This document shows positions 44,800 through 55,288 of a stretch of DNA of 57,493 nucleotides, piece after piece (the first letter of the stretch is position 1; each line of letters starts with the position of its first letter). The stretch spans positions 1 to 57,493 of the forward strand of contig NZ_MBEJ01000056.1 of the NCBI RefSeq assembly GCF_001953975.1, in the 5' to 3' direction. The stretch comes from Mycobacterium sp. NS-7484. Its GTDB lineage: Bacteria > Actinomycetota > Actinomycetes > Mycobacteriales > Mycobacteriaceae. The position numbers and the translations under genes were made by a program. The notes below the pieces were generated by a model. The model made no database searches. It worked only from the letters and a program-made list of their open reading frames with translations, and had not been told where the DNA came from.

Positions 44800-45445
44800 G
44801 TCTGTCGGCCCCACGGAGTGGGGTGAGTCGCCGGGTGTCGGTCCGTGGGCGGGGCCGTTACCGACCGGCGACAACGCCGCGCGCTACGACCCCGACCTGC
44901 TGCGCGACGGCGACACCCGCAATGTCGTTGACGCCTACCGATATTGGACCCGCGAGGCGATCATCGCCGACATCGACCGACGTCGGCACCGGTTGCACAT
45001 CGCGATCGAGAACTTCGGCAGCGACGCCAATATCGGCACCGTGGTGCGCACTGCGAACGCCTTCGCCGTCGATACCGTGCACATCGTCGGCCGACGGCGG
45101 TGGAACCGGCGCGGTGCCATGGTCACCGATCGTTATCAGCGGTTGCGCCATCACGACACCACCGCGGAACTGCTGTCCTTCGCCGCCGAGACCGGGCTGA
45201 CCGTCGTCGCGGTCGACAACGTGCCCGGATCGGTGCGGCTCGAACAGACTGAGTTGCCCCGCGACTGTCTGCTGATCTTCGGACAGGAGGGCCCGGGTAT
45301 CACTCCAGAGGCGCAGGCCGGCGCTGCCGTCACGGTTTCCATCGCTCAGTTCGGGTCCACCCGAAGCATCAACGCCGGAGTTGCCGCGGGAATCGTCATG
45401 CACGCCTGGATCGCTCGACATGCCGACATTTCGGCGGCCTGGTAA
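44792..45445 (+). CDS. SPOUT (TrmH/SpoU) RNA 2'-O-methyltransferase
   Basis: 217 residues from GTG at 44792 (VAESVGP). SPOUT motif 1 IENFGSDANIGTVVRTANAFAVD, motif 2 LIFGQEGPGITPE, motif 3 SIAQFGSTRSINAGVAAGIVMHAW, which form the trefoil knot that binds S-adenosylmethionine. Corresponds to the Rv0380c-type protein adjacent to the same neighbours in mycobacteria. Which RNA nucleotide is modified is unknown. Overlaps the lipoprotein gene; 15 bases before the GH76-like gene. Confidence 0.88.
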   Translation: MAESVGPTEWGESPGVGPWAGPLPTGDNAARYDPDLLRDGDTRNVVDAYRYWTREAIIADIDRRRHRLHIAIENFGSDANIGTVVRTANAFAVDTVHIVGRRRWNRRGAMVTDRYQRLRHHDTTAELLSFAAETGLTVVAVDNVPGSVRLEQTELPRDCLLIFGQEGPGITPEAQAGAAVTVSIAQFGSTRSINAGVAAGIVMHAWIARHADISAAW

Positions 45446-45460
45446 GGCAGGATCGGTGTC

Positions 45461-46573
45461 ATGGATCAGCTATGGGCCAACCGCGCGGCCAGCGCCGAAG
45501 CTGCGATCACCCAACGGCATCTGACCAAACTCTGGCACCTGCCGGGCACTCAGCTCGGTGTGACGGCATGGCCGGCGACCAAGAAGTACCGCCAGTTCGG
45601 GACATGGCATTACTGGTGGCAGGCCCACCTTCTCGACTGTCTGATCGACGCACAGGTACGCGACCCCCAGCCGGAGCGGAAAACCCGTATCGAACGGCAG
45701 ATTCGTGCGCACTGGCTGCGAAACACGGGATGGGTCAACAGCTACTACGACGACATGGCGTGGTTGGCACTGGCCATCGAGCGGGCCGGACGCCTGGCCG
45801 GGGTCGAAAAGCCCCGTCCGCTCGAGAAGTTGTGCGATCAGTTCGTCAACGCCTGGGTGCCCGAGGACGGCGGCGGTATCCCGTGGCGCAAGCAGGACCA
45901 GTTCTTCAATGCTCCGGCCAACGGGCCGGCCGGAATCTTTCTGGCCCGTTATGACGACCGGTTGCGGCGGGCCCAGCAGATGGCCGATTGGATCGACGAC
46001 ACCCTGATCGACCCGGAGACCCATCTGGTGTTCGACGGCATCAAGGCCGGCTCGATGGTGCGCGCCCAGTACACCTACTGCCAGGGCGTGGTGCTCGGTC
46101 TTGAGGTCGAGCTCGCGGTGCGCACGCAGGACGCCCGTCACGGCGAGCGGGTGCGCCGTCTGGTGGCCGCGGTGGACAAGGAGATGGCACCCGACGGCGT
46201 CATCAAGGGCGCCGGTGGCGGCGACGGCGGTCTGTTCAACGGCATCACGGCGCGTTACCTGGCGTTGGTGGCCACCACGCTGCCCGGTGACACCGAAGCG
46301 GACGAGGCGGCGCGCCGCACGGCCCGGTCGATCGTGCTGAAATCCGCCGAGTCGGCCTGGAATTACCGCCAGACCGTCGACGGCCTGCCGCTGTTCGGGC
46401 CGTTCTGGGATCGCAATGCCGAGGTGCCCACGGCCGGGGGCGACAAGAGCGCGGAGGCCCAGTTCGTCGACGGCGCGGTCAACGCCTCGGCGATGCCCGA
46501 ACGTGATCTGTCGGTCCAGTTGTCGGGCTGGATGTTGATGGAAGCCGCGCACACGCTGGCAGAAGAGGAGTAG
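45461..46573 (+). CDS. GH76-like glycoside hydrolase without signal peptide
   Basis: 370 residues, ATG. GH76-type alpha/alpha barrel with the catalytic DD pair (SYYDDMAWLALAIERAG, D97-D98) and WVNSYY, GIPWRKQDQFFNA and TYCQGVVLGLEVEL helices. Close in size and placement to the Rv0365c family of mycobacteria. GH76 enzymes are alpha-1,6-mannanases, a bond type present in mycobacterial lipomannan. No signal peptide, so a cytoplasmic role (or non-classical export) is implied. Next gene starts 3 bases after the stop. Confidence 0.75.
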   Translation: MDQLWANRAASAEAAITQRHLTKLWHLPGTQLGVTAWPATKKYRQFGTWHYWWQAHLLDCLIDAQVRDPQPERKTRIERQIRAHWLRNTGWVNSYYDDMAWLALAIERAGRLAGVEKPRPLEKLCDQFVNAWVPEDGGGIPWRKQDQFFNAPANGPAGIFLARYDDRLRRAQQMADWIDDTLIDPETHLVFDGIKAGSMVRAQYTYCQGVVLGLEVELAVRTQDARHGERVRRLVAAVDKEMAPDGVIKGAGGGDGGLFNGITARYLALVATTLPGDTEADEAARRTARSIVLKSAESAWNYRQTVDGLPLFGPFWDRNAEVPTAGGDKSAEAQFVDGAVNASAMPERDLSVQLSGWMLMEAAHTLAEEE

Positions 46574-46576
46574 GCA

Positions 46577-47485
46577 TTGACGAACTCACAACGGGCGACG
46601 ATCGATTTTCCGAGCCGGATCGGCGTGTGGTGGGCCAGTGAGACCTGGTCGATGCCGGACGCGCAGGAGGTGGCCCGAGAGATCGAGGCACTCGGCTACG
46701 GTTCGTTGTTCCTGCCCGAGGTGACCGGCAAGGAATGCCTGACGCAGTCGGCGGCGTTTCTGGCCGCGACGCAGCGCCTGGTGGTCGGCACCGGTATCGC
46801 CAACATCCATGTTCGGGTGCCGAGCGCGGCCGAGACCGGCGCCCGGACCCTCACCGCGCTGTATCCCGGGCGGTTCGTGTTGGGTCTCGGGGTCAGCCAC
46901 GGGCCGTTGGTCGAGCACGGCCTGCGCGGTGTGTATCAGAAGCCGCTGGCCACCATGCGGGACTATCTGGACCGGATGGCCGCGGTGCCCGAACAGATCG
47001 AACCGGGCGTCGGCCGTCCGCCCCGGCTCTTGGCTGCGCTGGGCCCCAAGATGATCGAGCTGTCGGGCACCCATGCCGACGGCGCGCACCCGTATCTCGT
47101 GACTCCGGAACAGACGCGGGTCACCCGCGACATTCTCGGGCCGGACAAATGGATCGTTTCGGAGCAGGCGGTGGCCATCGGCTCCACCGACGAGGATCAG
47201 CTCCGTCGCGCCCACGCTCACCTCGACGTCTACAGCGGTCTGCCGAATTACCGGAACTCGTGGCTGCGCCAGGGTTTTGACGAATCCGACCTCGTCCGCG
47301 GTGGTTCCGACCGGCTGGCCCGCGGCGTGGTGGGGATGGGTTCGGTGGAAAGTGCTGCGAAGGCCGTGACGGCGCACGTGGACGCCGGTGCCGACCACGT
47401 GGTGGTACAGGTACTCGGCGACAACCCGACGGCAGATCCGCGACCCGCACTGCGCGAACTCGCCGGTGCCCTCGGTCTGGGGTAG
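46577..47485 (+). CDS. LLM-class F420-dependent oxidoreductase (TIGR03620-like)
   Basis: 302 residues, TTG start 3 bases after the GH76-like gene. Luciferase-like signatures: IGVWWASETWSMPDAQEVAREIE, LGYGSLFLPEV, VVGTGIANIHVRVPSAAETGARTL, FVLGLGVSHGPLVEH. F420 rather than FMN is the usual cofactor for this mycobacterial subgroup. Substrate unknown. Followed 24 bases later by xdhC-like; operonic with neighbours. Confidence 0.86.
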   Translation: MTNSQRATIDFPSRIGVWWASETWSMPDAQEVAREIEALGYGSLFLPEVTGKECLTQSAAFLAATQRLVVGTGIANIHVRVPSAAETGARTLTALYPGRFVLGLGVSHGPLVEHGLRGVYQKPLATMRDYLDRMAAVPEQIEPGVGRPPRLLAALGPKMIELSGTHADGAHPYLVTPEQTRVTRDILGPDKWIVSEQAVAIGSTDEDQLRRAHAHLDVYSGLPNYRNSWLRQGFDESDLVRGGSDRLARGVVGMGSVESAAKAVTAHVDAGADHVVVQVLGDNPTADPRPALRELAGALGLG

Positions 47486-47509
47486 TCCTCAAGCCTTAGA
47501 TTGAACGTC

Positions 47510-48637
47510 GTGAGAGACGTGCTGAGCACCCTGTTAGCGGTCTGGCGTGCCGGCGGCACCGCCGGCGTCGGGACCGTGGTGCGCACCTTTCGGTCGGCCC
47601 CGCGCCCAGCGGGCGCGGCGATGCTCGTCGCGCCTGACGGCACGGTGACCGGATCGGTCTCTGGTGGTTGCGTCGAGGGTGCGGTCTACGAACTGGCCAC
47701 CGACGTGATGGCCACCGGCGTCCCGGTGCTGCAGCGCTACGGCGTGAGCGACGACGACGCGTTCGAGGTCGGTCTCACCTGCGGCGGCATTCTCGACGTG
47801 TTCGTTGAGCCGGTGTCCCAGGAGACGTTTCGGCAACTGGATGCGGTCGCCGACGACATCGAGGCCCATCGCCCGGTCGCGGTGGCCACCGTCATCGCGC
47901 ACCCGGATTCGTCCCGGGTCGGCAGACGACTGGTGGTGCGCAGCGACGATTACGAGGGCTCCCTCGGATCGTCGCGGGCCGACGCCGCGGTGTCCGACGA
48001 TGCCCGCGGCCTGTTGGCCGCCGGCCGCAGTGAGGTGTTGACCTACGGCCCGGACGGGCAGCGCCGGGGCGAGGGTATGGAGGTTTTCGTGGCGAGCCAC
48101 GCGCCGCGGCCCCGCATGCTGGTGTTCGGGGCGATCGACTTCGCGGCGGCTGTCGCCCAACAGGGAACATTCCTGGGTTACCGGGTCACGGTGTGCGACG
48201 CGCGTCCGGTGTTCGCCACGCCCGCGCGGTTTCCGACGGCCGACGAGGTGGTGGTCGACTGGCCGCACCGCTACCTGGCGGCGCAGGTCGAGGCCGGCGC
48301 GATCGACGCCCGCACGGTGATCTGCGTGCTGACGCATGACCCCAAGTTCGACGTGCCGCTGCTGGAGGTGGCCCTGCGGCTACCCGAGAATGCGCGCGCC
48401 GCCTACATCGGGGCGATGGGGTCGCGGCGTACCCACGAGGACCGGATGGCGCGGCTGCGCGAGGCCGGGATGACCTCCGACGAGCTGTCCAGGCTGCGGA
48501 GTCCGATCGGTTTGGACCTCGGTGGCCGCACCCCGGAGGAGACGGCGGTGTCGATTGCAGCCGAGATCATCGCTCAGCGGTGGGGTGGTGGCGGACGGCC
48601 GCTGGCTCAGACCGACGGCCGGATCCATCACGGCTAG
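47510..48637 (+). CDS. XdhC/CoxI-family molybdenum-enzyme maturation protein
   Basis: 375 residues from GTG at 47510 (VRDVLSTLLAVW); TTG at 47501 also in frame. N-terminal XdhC/CoxI domain with GSVSGGCVEGAV and GLTCGGILDVFV, C-terminal Rossmann domain (MLVFGAIDFAAAVAQQG, YIGAMGSRRTHEDR). XdhC inserts sulfurated molybdenum cofactor into xanthine dehydrogenase and relatives. In M. tuberculosis the homologue Rv0376c sits near CO-dehydrogenase genes; no such enzyme is in this window. Ends overlapping the convergent DedA gene by 4 bases. Confidence 0.86.
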   Translation: MRDVLSTLLAVWRAGGTAGVGTVVRTFRSAPRPAGAAMLVAPDGTVTGSVSGGCVEGAVYELATDVMATGVPVLQRYGVSDDDAFEVGLTCGGILDVFVEPVSQETFRQLDAVADDIEAHRPVAVATVIAHPDSSRVGRRLVVRSDDYEGSLGSSRADAAVSDDARGLLAAGRSEVLTYGPDGQRRGEGMEVFVASHAPRPRMLVFGAIDFAAAVAQQGTFLGYRVTVCDARPVFATPARFPTADEVVVDWPHRYLAAQVEAGAIDARTVICVLTHDPKFDVPLLEVALRLPENARAAYIGAMGSRRTHEDRMARLREAGMTSDELSRLRSPIGLDLGGRTPEETAVSIAAEIIAQRWGGGGRPLAQTDGRIHHG

Positions 48638-49329
48638 GCCTGTTGCTGGGCGGCGTTCTTGGCGGCGCGACGGCGCTTCAACCACTCGATGAACATCGGT
48701 GCCACGGAAGCGACCACGATCAGGATGAAGATCGGCTCGAGCAGCTTCTGGATGATCTCGAACTGGCCCAGCCAGTAGCCGAGCAGGACCAGGCCGACGC
48801 CCCAGATGATCGCGCCGAGCACGTTGAACGTCGTGAACACCGAGTAGCGCATCTTGGCGGCCCCGGCGACGATCGGCGCCAGGGTCCGCACGATCGGCAC
48901 GAAGCGGGCGATGACGATGGCGAACGGGCCACGCTGTTCGAAGAACGCGTGCGCTTCGTCGAGGTACTTCTGCTTGAGCACCCGCGCCTCGGGTTTGAAC
49001 ATCGAGGTGCCGATGGTCCGTCCGATGATGTAGCCCACCTGGCCGCCGAGGACCGCCGCGATCGGGATGAACACCAGCAGTTGCCACAGTTGGAAGTTGG
49101 CGTTCACCGCCGTGCCCTGCGCGGCAGTGCCGGCCGCCAGCATGCCCGCGACGAACAGCAGCGAGTCGCCGGGCAGAATCGGGAACAACACCCCGGACTC
49201 GACGAAGACCACGACCAGGATGCCCACCAGGGCCCACGTGCCGAAGGATCCGATGAGGTGCAGCGGATCCATGAAATCCGGCATGAGTGCCAGATTGGTC
49301 GTCGCGGCGGGGAGGGCGGTGTCGATCAC
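48634..49329 (-). CDS. DedA/VTT-family membrane protein
   Basis: 231 residues from GTG at 49329 (TTG at 49338 is a longer option). SNARE-assoc/VTT fold: FVESGVLFPILPGDSLLF (re-entrant region with the ExGxxxPxPGD-like motif), VGYIIGRTIGTSMF, then RFVPIVRTLAPIVAGAAKM with the conserved Arg, and further TM helices; basic C-terminus (KRRRAAKNAAQQQA). DedA proteins move phospholipid or undecaprenyl-phosphate across the membrane. Similar to Rv0364 by context (next to Rv0361/Rv0365c-like genes). Confidence 0.85.
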   Translation of the reverse strand: MIDTALPAATTNLALMPDFMDPLHLIGSFGTWALVGILVVVFVESGVLFPILPGDSLLFVAGMLAAGTAAQGTAVNANFQLWQLLVFIPIAAVLGGQVGYIIGRTIGTSMFKPEARVLKQKYLDEAHAFFEQRGPFAIVIARFVPIVRTLAPIVAGAAKMRYSVFTTFNVLGAIIWGVGLVLLGYWLGQFEIIQKLLEPIFILIVVASVAPMFIEWLKRRRAAKNAAQQQA

Positions 49330-49350
49330 GAGTCCCAAGGGTACCGGCGG

Positions 49351-49650
49351 TCAGGGGGCGGGCTTGCCGTACCCGATGATGCCCGCGATCTCGGCGTCGT
49401 CGAGGGTGTGCACCCGGATGCCGCCCTCCTCGTTACCGCCGACCGTGGTGATCGCGTCGCCGTCCACCGCCACGACGAAATTCGTGTGCAATCCGAGCGG
49501 GCTGCCTTCGGCGTACATCGCCACATCACCGGTCTGCGGGCGGTAGCCGTCGACCCCGGCGAACCGCCCGGTCGCCTGGTAGTACTCCTGCAACGTGTAC
49601 ACGCCTGGGATCCGCCAATGCCCGGAGTTCGGGTTTGGTTCCCCCCAGTT
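49351..49650 (-). pseudogene. C-terminal remnant of a CHAP-domain peptidoglycan amidase-like protein
   Basis: An open frame begins right after an in-frame TGA (49651-49653) and reads NWGEPNPNSGHWRIPG, then VYTLQEYYQATGRF, YRPQTGDVAMY, GLHTNFVVAVDGD with the His of the CHAP catalytic dyad, VGGNEEGG and GIIGYGKPAP. The upstream half containing the nucleophilic Cys is missing; a GTG at 49602 could start an 83-aa peptide, with no ribosome site seen. The coding region of the next gene ends 13 bases before the remnant, so the 5' part was lost at this junction. Confidence 0.72.
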
Positions 49651-49663
49651 TCACCCGATCAGG

Positions 49664-50446
49664 CTAGCCGGTCGGGGCCTGGCAGATCTTCCACTGATTG
49701 TCGCGGAACTGGAGGTCGAAGCTGCGGGTGGAACGGGTTTGCGGCGCGAACGCCATGAAGCTGGTGACGTTGGCCTCGGCGTGATCGCCGTTGACCACCA
49801 CCTGGTCGATGCTGGCGACCACGGGGTACTGCTTCGCCGATTCGACCCGGGCATGGGTTTCGTCCCAGGCCTTCTGGTCGTACTTCACATAGTTGTCGCG
49901 GGTGGTGCCGCAGGTGATGGATCTCAGGGTGGCCAGGTCGCCGCGTTGGATGGCCGAGTCGAAGTCCTGGATCGTGGCGCGGACGTCGTCTTCTTGGGAA
50001 CTCGACGCCGACGAGTTGCGGGTCAGCAGGACGGTGCCCAGCACCGCGATCGCCACCAGTGCGGCGATCACCAACAGGACCGCGACCACCCATCCCCAGC
50101 TGCGCCGGGCGGTGGTCTGCGCCGGCTCAGCTGACTCGTCGCGGGGCGGGATGACTTGCGGTGCAGCGCCTTTGGGTACTTCAGCGGCGACGGTGTCGCC
50201 CTCGGCCGGCGGAGCGAACACCTCGGTCTCGGGATCCGGCGGGGTGTCGATCTTCTGGGTGGATCCGTCGAACCCGGACGGCGCGGTGAAGCGTCGTTCC
50301 TCGCTGAGCGCAACCGCCTCGGTGACCTCGTCGGCCGAACCGATGATCTCGGTGGCCGGGTCGGTCACCTCTGACGCCGGGGGTAGTTCGACCTTCTCGG
50401 TCGGTGTGTCACTGTGATGCTCGTCCGGTCCCGATGGGTTCGACAT
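49664..50446 (-). CDS. Single-TM protein with DUF4878/NTF2-like outer domain (Rv0361-like)
   Basis: 260 residues, ATG. Disordered acidic/Pro cytoplasmic region (1-110), one TM helix (WGWVVAVLLVIAALVAIAVL, about 115-135) and an extracytoplasmic domain (about 150-260; VRATIQDFDSAIQRGDLATLRSITCG, FMAFAPQTRSTRSFDLQF, QWKICQAPTG) with a likely Cys-Cys disulfide. This matches the organisation of Rv0361-type mycobacterial proteins, whose function is unknown. Divergent from the DUF3151 gene with 64 bases between. Confidence 0.8.
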   Translation of the reverse strand: MSNPSGPDEHHSDTPTEKVELPPASEVTDPATEIIGSADEVTEAVALSEERRFTAPSGFDGSTQKIDTPPDPETEVFAPPAEGDTVAAEVPKGAAPQVIPPRDESAEPAQTTARRSWGWVVAVLLVIAALVAIAVLGTVLLTRNSSASSSQEDDVRATIQDFDSAIQRGDLATLRSITCGTTRDNYVKYDQKAWDETHARVESAKQYPVVASIDQVVVNGDHAEANVTSFMAFAPQTRSTRSFDLQFRDNQWKICQAPTG

Positions 50447-50510
50447 CCCTGCTGCGGTCCTCCCGTACGTCGGTACTGGTGGAGCTTATCCGTCGGTGCA
50501 CAATAGGCCC

Positions 50511-50927
50511 ATGACACGGATGGGTGATTTGTTGGGGCCGGATCCGGTTCTCCTTCCCGGGGACCCGGAGGCCGAGGACGAATTGGCCGCGGGAGAGAAG
50601 GCCGCCGTGGTGGCCGCCGCGCACCCGTCGGCATCGATCGCCTGGGCGGTACTGGCCGAGTCGGCGCTCGCCGAGGACAAGGCCGTCACCGCCTACGCGT
50701 ATGCCCGCACGGGTTATCACCGTGGGCTGGATCAGTTGCGTCGCAACGGTTGGAAGGGCTTCGGTCCCGTTCCGTTCGCTCATGAGCCGAACCAGGGGTT
50801 CCTGCGGTGCGTGGCGGCACTGGCCCAGGCTGCCGACGACATCGGGGAGACCGACGAGTTCCAGCGGTGCCTGGATCTGCTCGACGACTGCGATCCGTCG
50901 GCCCGCGGAGAACTCGGCCTTTCCTGA
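50511..50927 (+). CDS. DUF3151 protein (Rv0360c-like)
   Basis: 138 residues from ATG at 50511 (MTRMGDLLGPDPVLLPGDPEAEDEL); a start at 50496 is also in frame. Helical TPR-like repeats: AIAWAVLAESALAEDKAVTAYAYARTGYHRGLDQLRRNGWKG-type block split across residues 45-90, VAALAQAADDIGETDEFQRCLDLLDDC near the end. Conserved in mycobacteria between the Rv0361-like and Rv0359-like genes. Role unknown. Its stop is 2 bases from the stop of the convergent CDF gene. Confidence 0.85.
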   Translation: MTRMGDLLGPDPVLLPGDPEAEDELAAGEKAAVVAAAHPSASIAWAVLAESALAEDKAVTAYAYARTGYHRGLDQLRRNGWKGFGPVPFAHEPNQGFLRCVAALAQAADDIGETDEFQRCLDLLDDCDPSARGELGLS

Positions 50928-50929
50928 AT

Positions 50930-51826
50930 TCAGTCCTTGGCGTCGCAGGAGCAGTCTTCTGCGGCGTCGGGCGGCTCCACCTGCACGGTGGCGTGTGCCA
51001 GTCCGCGGGCGGTGAGGACCGCACGCGCGTCGTCGAGCACCCGTGCGGTGTCGGCGCTGCTGGTCAGGTGCGCGGTCACCATGTCCTTGCCGGGCACCAG
51101 CGTCCACACGTGCAGGTCGTGTACGCCGGTGACCCCGTCGACGGCGCCGAGTGCGTCGCGCAACTCCTCGACGTCGATGTGGCTGGGCGAGGACTCCGAC
51201 AGGATGCGCAGGGCGGCACGGGCCAGGGCGATGGCGCGCGGCAGGACCCACAGCGCGACGAGGACGGCGACCACCACGTCGGCGTAGGGCCAGCCGGTGG
51301 TGACGGTGACGATGCCGGCGATCAGGACGCCGATGCTGCCGACAGTGTCGGCGACGACCTCCATGTAGGCGCCCTTGACGGCCAGGCTGTCCTTGGAGTG
51401 TGACCGCAGGAGCAGGACGACGACGGCGTTGGCCGCCAGACCGGCCAGGGCCACCACGATCATCGGCACGCCGGGCACATCCGGCGCATGGCCGAGGCGT
51501 TCGATGGCCTCGTAGAGGATGAATCCCGCCACGCCGAGCAGCAGGGCGGCATTGGCCACGGCAGTGAAGACCTCGGCGCGGTGCCAGCCGTAGGTACGGG
51601 CCGGGGAAGTGCTGCCCCGCTTGGCCAGCAGTACCGCCGTCAAGCCCATGAACATCGCGACCAGGTCGGTCAGCATGTGGCCGGCGTCGGCCAGCAGGGC
51701 GATCGAGTTGATCAGCAGCGCGGTGACCAGCTCGAGCACGAAGAACGCGCTGAGGATCGCCGCAGCGATGATCATCCGGCTGACCCGGGCATCGCTGTGG
51801 TGGCTGTGATCGTGGCCGGCACCCAT
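50930..51826 (-). CDS. Cation diffusion facilitator (CDF) metal exporter
   Basis: 298 residues from ATG at 51826 (MGAGHDHSHHSD), because a palindromic operator lies just upstream; a longer frame to 51862 is possible. His-rich N-terminus (HDHSHHSD), six TM helices including LADAGHMLTDLVAMFMG with the HxxxD metal site and EVVADTVGSIGVLIAG with the second site, and a C-terminal MTP1-type domain (GVTGVHDLHVWTLVPG). Exports Zn2+, Cd2+ or similar; C-terminal DCSCDAKD could bind metal. Confidence 0.9.
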   Translation of the reverse strand: MGAGHDHSHHSDARVSRMIIAAAILSAFFVLELVTALLINSIALLADAGHMLTDLVAMFMGLTAVLLAKRGSTSPARTYGWHRAEVFTAVANAALLLGVAGFILYEAIERLGHAPDVPGVPMIVVALAGLAANAVVVLLLRSHSKDSLAVKGAYMEVVADTVGSIGVLIAGIVTVTTGWPYADVVVAVLVALWVLPRAIALARAALRILSESSPSHIDVEELRDALGAVDGVTGVHDLHVWTLVPGKDMVTAHLTSSADTARVLDDARAVLTARGLAHATVQVEPPDAAEDCSCDAKD

Positions 51827-51832
51827 GCCCGC

Positions 51833-51858
51833 AATATATGCGGAAGTTCGCATATGTG
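51833..51858 (-). promoter_or_regulatory. Metal-sensor-type operator at the CDF promoter
   Basis: ATATGCG (51836-51842), 6-base spacer, CGCATAT (51849-51855), perfect 7-bp arms. On the minus strand a TATATT (51838-51833) lies seven bases before the ATG, so the transcript is probably leaderless and the operator overlaps the -10/-35. Layout fits an ArsR/SmtB-type repressor such as those controlling mycobacterial metal exporters; no such gene is adjacent. Confidence 0.6.
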
Positions 51859-51868
51859 GCAAGGGGTG

Positions 51869-52648
51869 TCAGAGCCAGGCAGACCAGAACCGGGTCAGCT
51901 GGCTACCGATCGACACGAGTTGGCTGGGCACGCCGGACAGATCGACGAACCAGAACACCACCAAGAAGAACCACCGGTTGAGCACCGGGGTGAACAGCAG
52001 GATCAACAGGATGAACAGGCCCCACTGCTTGGCTGGCTCCAGGGCCCGTTGGGTGTCCGGGCTCAGGTGCGGTTCCAACGCGCCGTAGCCGTCCAGCCCG
52101 GGAACCGGAAGCAGGTTCAGCACGAGCGCAGTGACCTGCAGGAATCCCAGAAAGGCCAGCCCAGACCAGAAGACGGTGTGGCCGCCGTCGTAGCCGAGCC
52201 GGGTGATGCCCAGCAGCAGCACCGCCAACACCAGGTTGGCGGCCGGACCGGCCAGGCTGACCAGGGTTTTCTGCCGGGCCGTCATCCAGGACGTCCGGAC
52301 GTAGACCGCCCCGCCGGGCAGTCCGATCCCGCCCAGCGCGATGACGAGCACCGGAAAGCCCAGCGACAGCAGGGGATGGGAGTACTTGAACGGGTTCAGC
52401 GTCAGATAGCCGCGCACCGCGACGTCATGATCGCCGAACCGCCACGCGGTGAACGCGTGCCCGAATTCATGCAGGCACAGCGACACCAGCCAGCCCGCGA
52501 TCACCAGGACGAACACGCCCGCATACGACAACGCGGACCACTCCACGCCGCCCAGCCAGGCCATGACCCCGCCGGCCGCGGTGAGCGCGACGACGGCCAG
52601 GAAAACCGGGCTCGGCCGTACCGACTGATGCAGCGGGCGGATGTTCAC
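51869..52648 (-). CDS. Site-2-protease-type (M50) membrane metalloprotease (Rv0359-like)
   Basis: 259 residues, GTG start. Catalytic HEFGH (60-64) in the second TM region and NLLPVPGLDGYG (the NxxPxxxLDG motif, near 185), with additional hydrophobic segments. FtsH/RseP-like PDZ domain is absent, as in the small rhomboid-like M50B group of actinobacteria. Substrate unknown. Conserved as Rv0359 next to Rv0358 and purA in M. tuberculosis; same arrangement here. Confidence 0.88.
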   Translation of the reverse strand: MNIRPLHQSVRPSPVFLAVVALTAAGGVMAWLGGVEWSALSYAGVFVLVIAGWLVSLCLHEFGHAFTAWRFGDHDVAVRGYLTLNPFKYSHPLLSLGFPVLVIALGGIGLPGGAVYVRTSWMTARQKTLVSLAGPAANLVLAVLLLGITRLGYDGGHTVFWSGLAFLGFLQVTALVLNLLPVPGLDGYGALEPHLSPDTQRALEPAKQWGLFILLILLFTPVLNRWFFLVVFWFVDLSGVPSQLVSIGSQLTRFWSAWL

Positions 52649-52677
52649 GATTCGACGCTACCGGGTGCCGCCCCTGC

Positions 52678-53259
52678 TCAGCCGACGCGCAACCAGCCCT
52701 CGGTGTGCCGGTAGAACGTCGAGCGTCGGACGGTCTTCGGGGCGGGCACCCCGTCCCGGATCACCTGCGCGCCCGGGGTACCCAGCTGCGCGGCGCGGCC
52801 GACGACCCAGCCGCGCGGACGGCCACGGTCCGAGAGCACGCTGGCGCGTAGCCCCGGCATGTCCGTCGTGGGTTCGACGCGGACACCGGGGGCTTCGCCG
52901 TCGAACAGCACACAGTCGTCGACGATGGCCTCGCCCTTCAGCCGCGCACCGTCGACTCCGTGCCATTGGGCCGCTTTGACCAGCACTGTTCCGGTTTCGT
53001 CCCGGATCAGCGGGACCCGCCGGGCCGAGCCGCGCCGGGCGCGGCGGGCCGACCAGCTGCCGGTCACCGGGGCGACTTCCACGTCGAGCCGGTCGGCGCG
53101 CAAGAGTGCCGTCAGCACGGTGGCCAGCTCGGCTGCACCGCCGGTCACGACGATCCTCCGGTGTGTCGTCACGTCGTCGGCAGCGACCCTCGGCAAGGAT
53201 CGGAGGGGGCGTGGAACCGACGCCGTGCCGACCACCGCGATCCCATGTGAGGGGGTCAA
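52678..53259 (-). CDS. Conserved mycobacterial protein (Rv0358-like)
   Basis: 193 residues. No TM segment; an Arg/Ala-rich first half with TTHRRIVVTGGAAELATVLTALLRADRL-type block split at residues 30-60, a basic strip (SARRARRGSARR), then a compact region with GVRVEPTTDMPGLRASVLSD and FYRHTEGWLRVG ending. Diacylglycerol-kinase-catalytic-like strand (VTGGAAELATVL) is suggestive only. Placed between the M50 protease and purA as in M. tuberculosis Rv0358; divergent from purA by 107 bases. Confidence 0.72.
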   Translation of the reverse strand: MTPSHGIAVVGTASVPRPLRSLPRVAADDVTTHRRIVVTGGAAELATVLTALLRADRLDVEVAPVTGSWSARRARRGSARRVPLIRDETGTVLVKAAQWHGVDGARLKGEAIVDDCVLFDGEAPGVRVEPTTDMPGLRASVLSDRGRPRGWVVGRAAQLGTPGAQVIRDGVPAPKTVRRSTFYRHTEGWLRVG

Positions 53260-53351
53260 AACTGCACCTCGCCCGTGAGAGAAAATGTGTTCCCAGCGTG
53301 TGCTGGGATAAGGTGACCTACCGGCTGCACCACACTAGTGCGGAAGATTAG

Positions 53352-55284
<1,933 letters not shown>

Positions 55285-55288
<4 letters not shown>

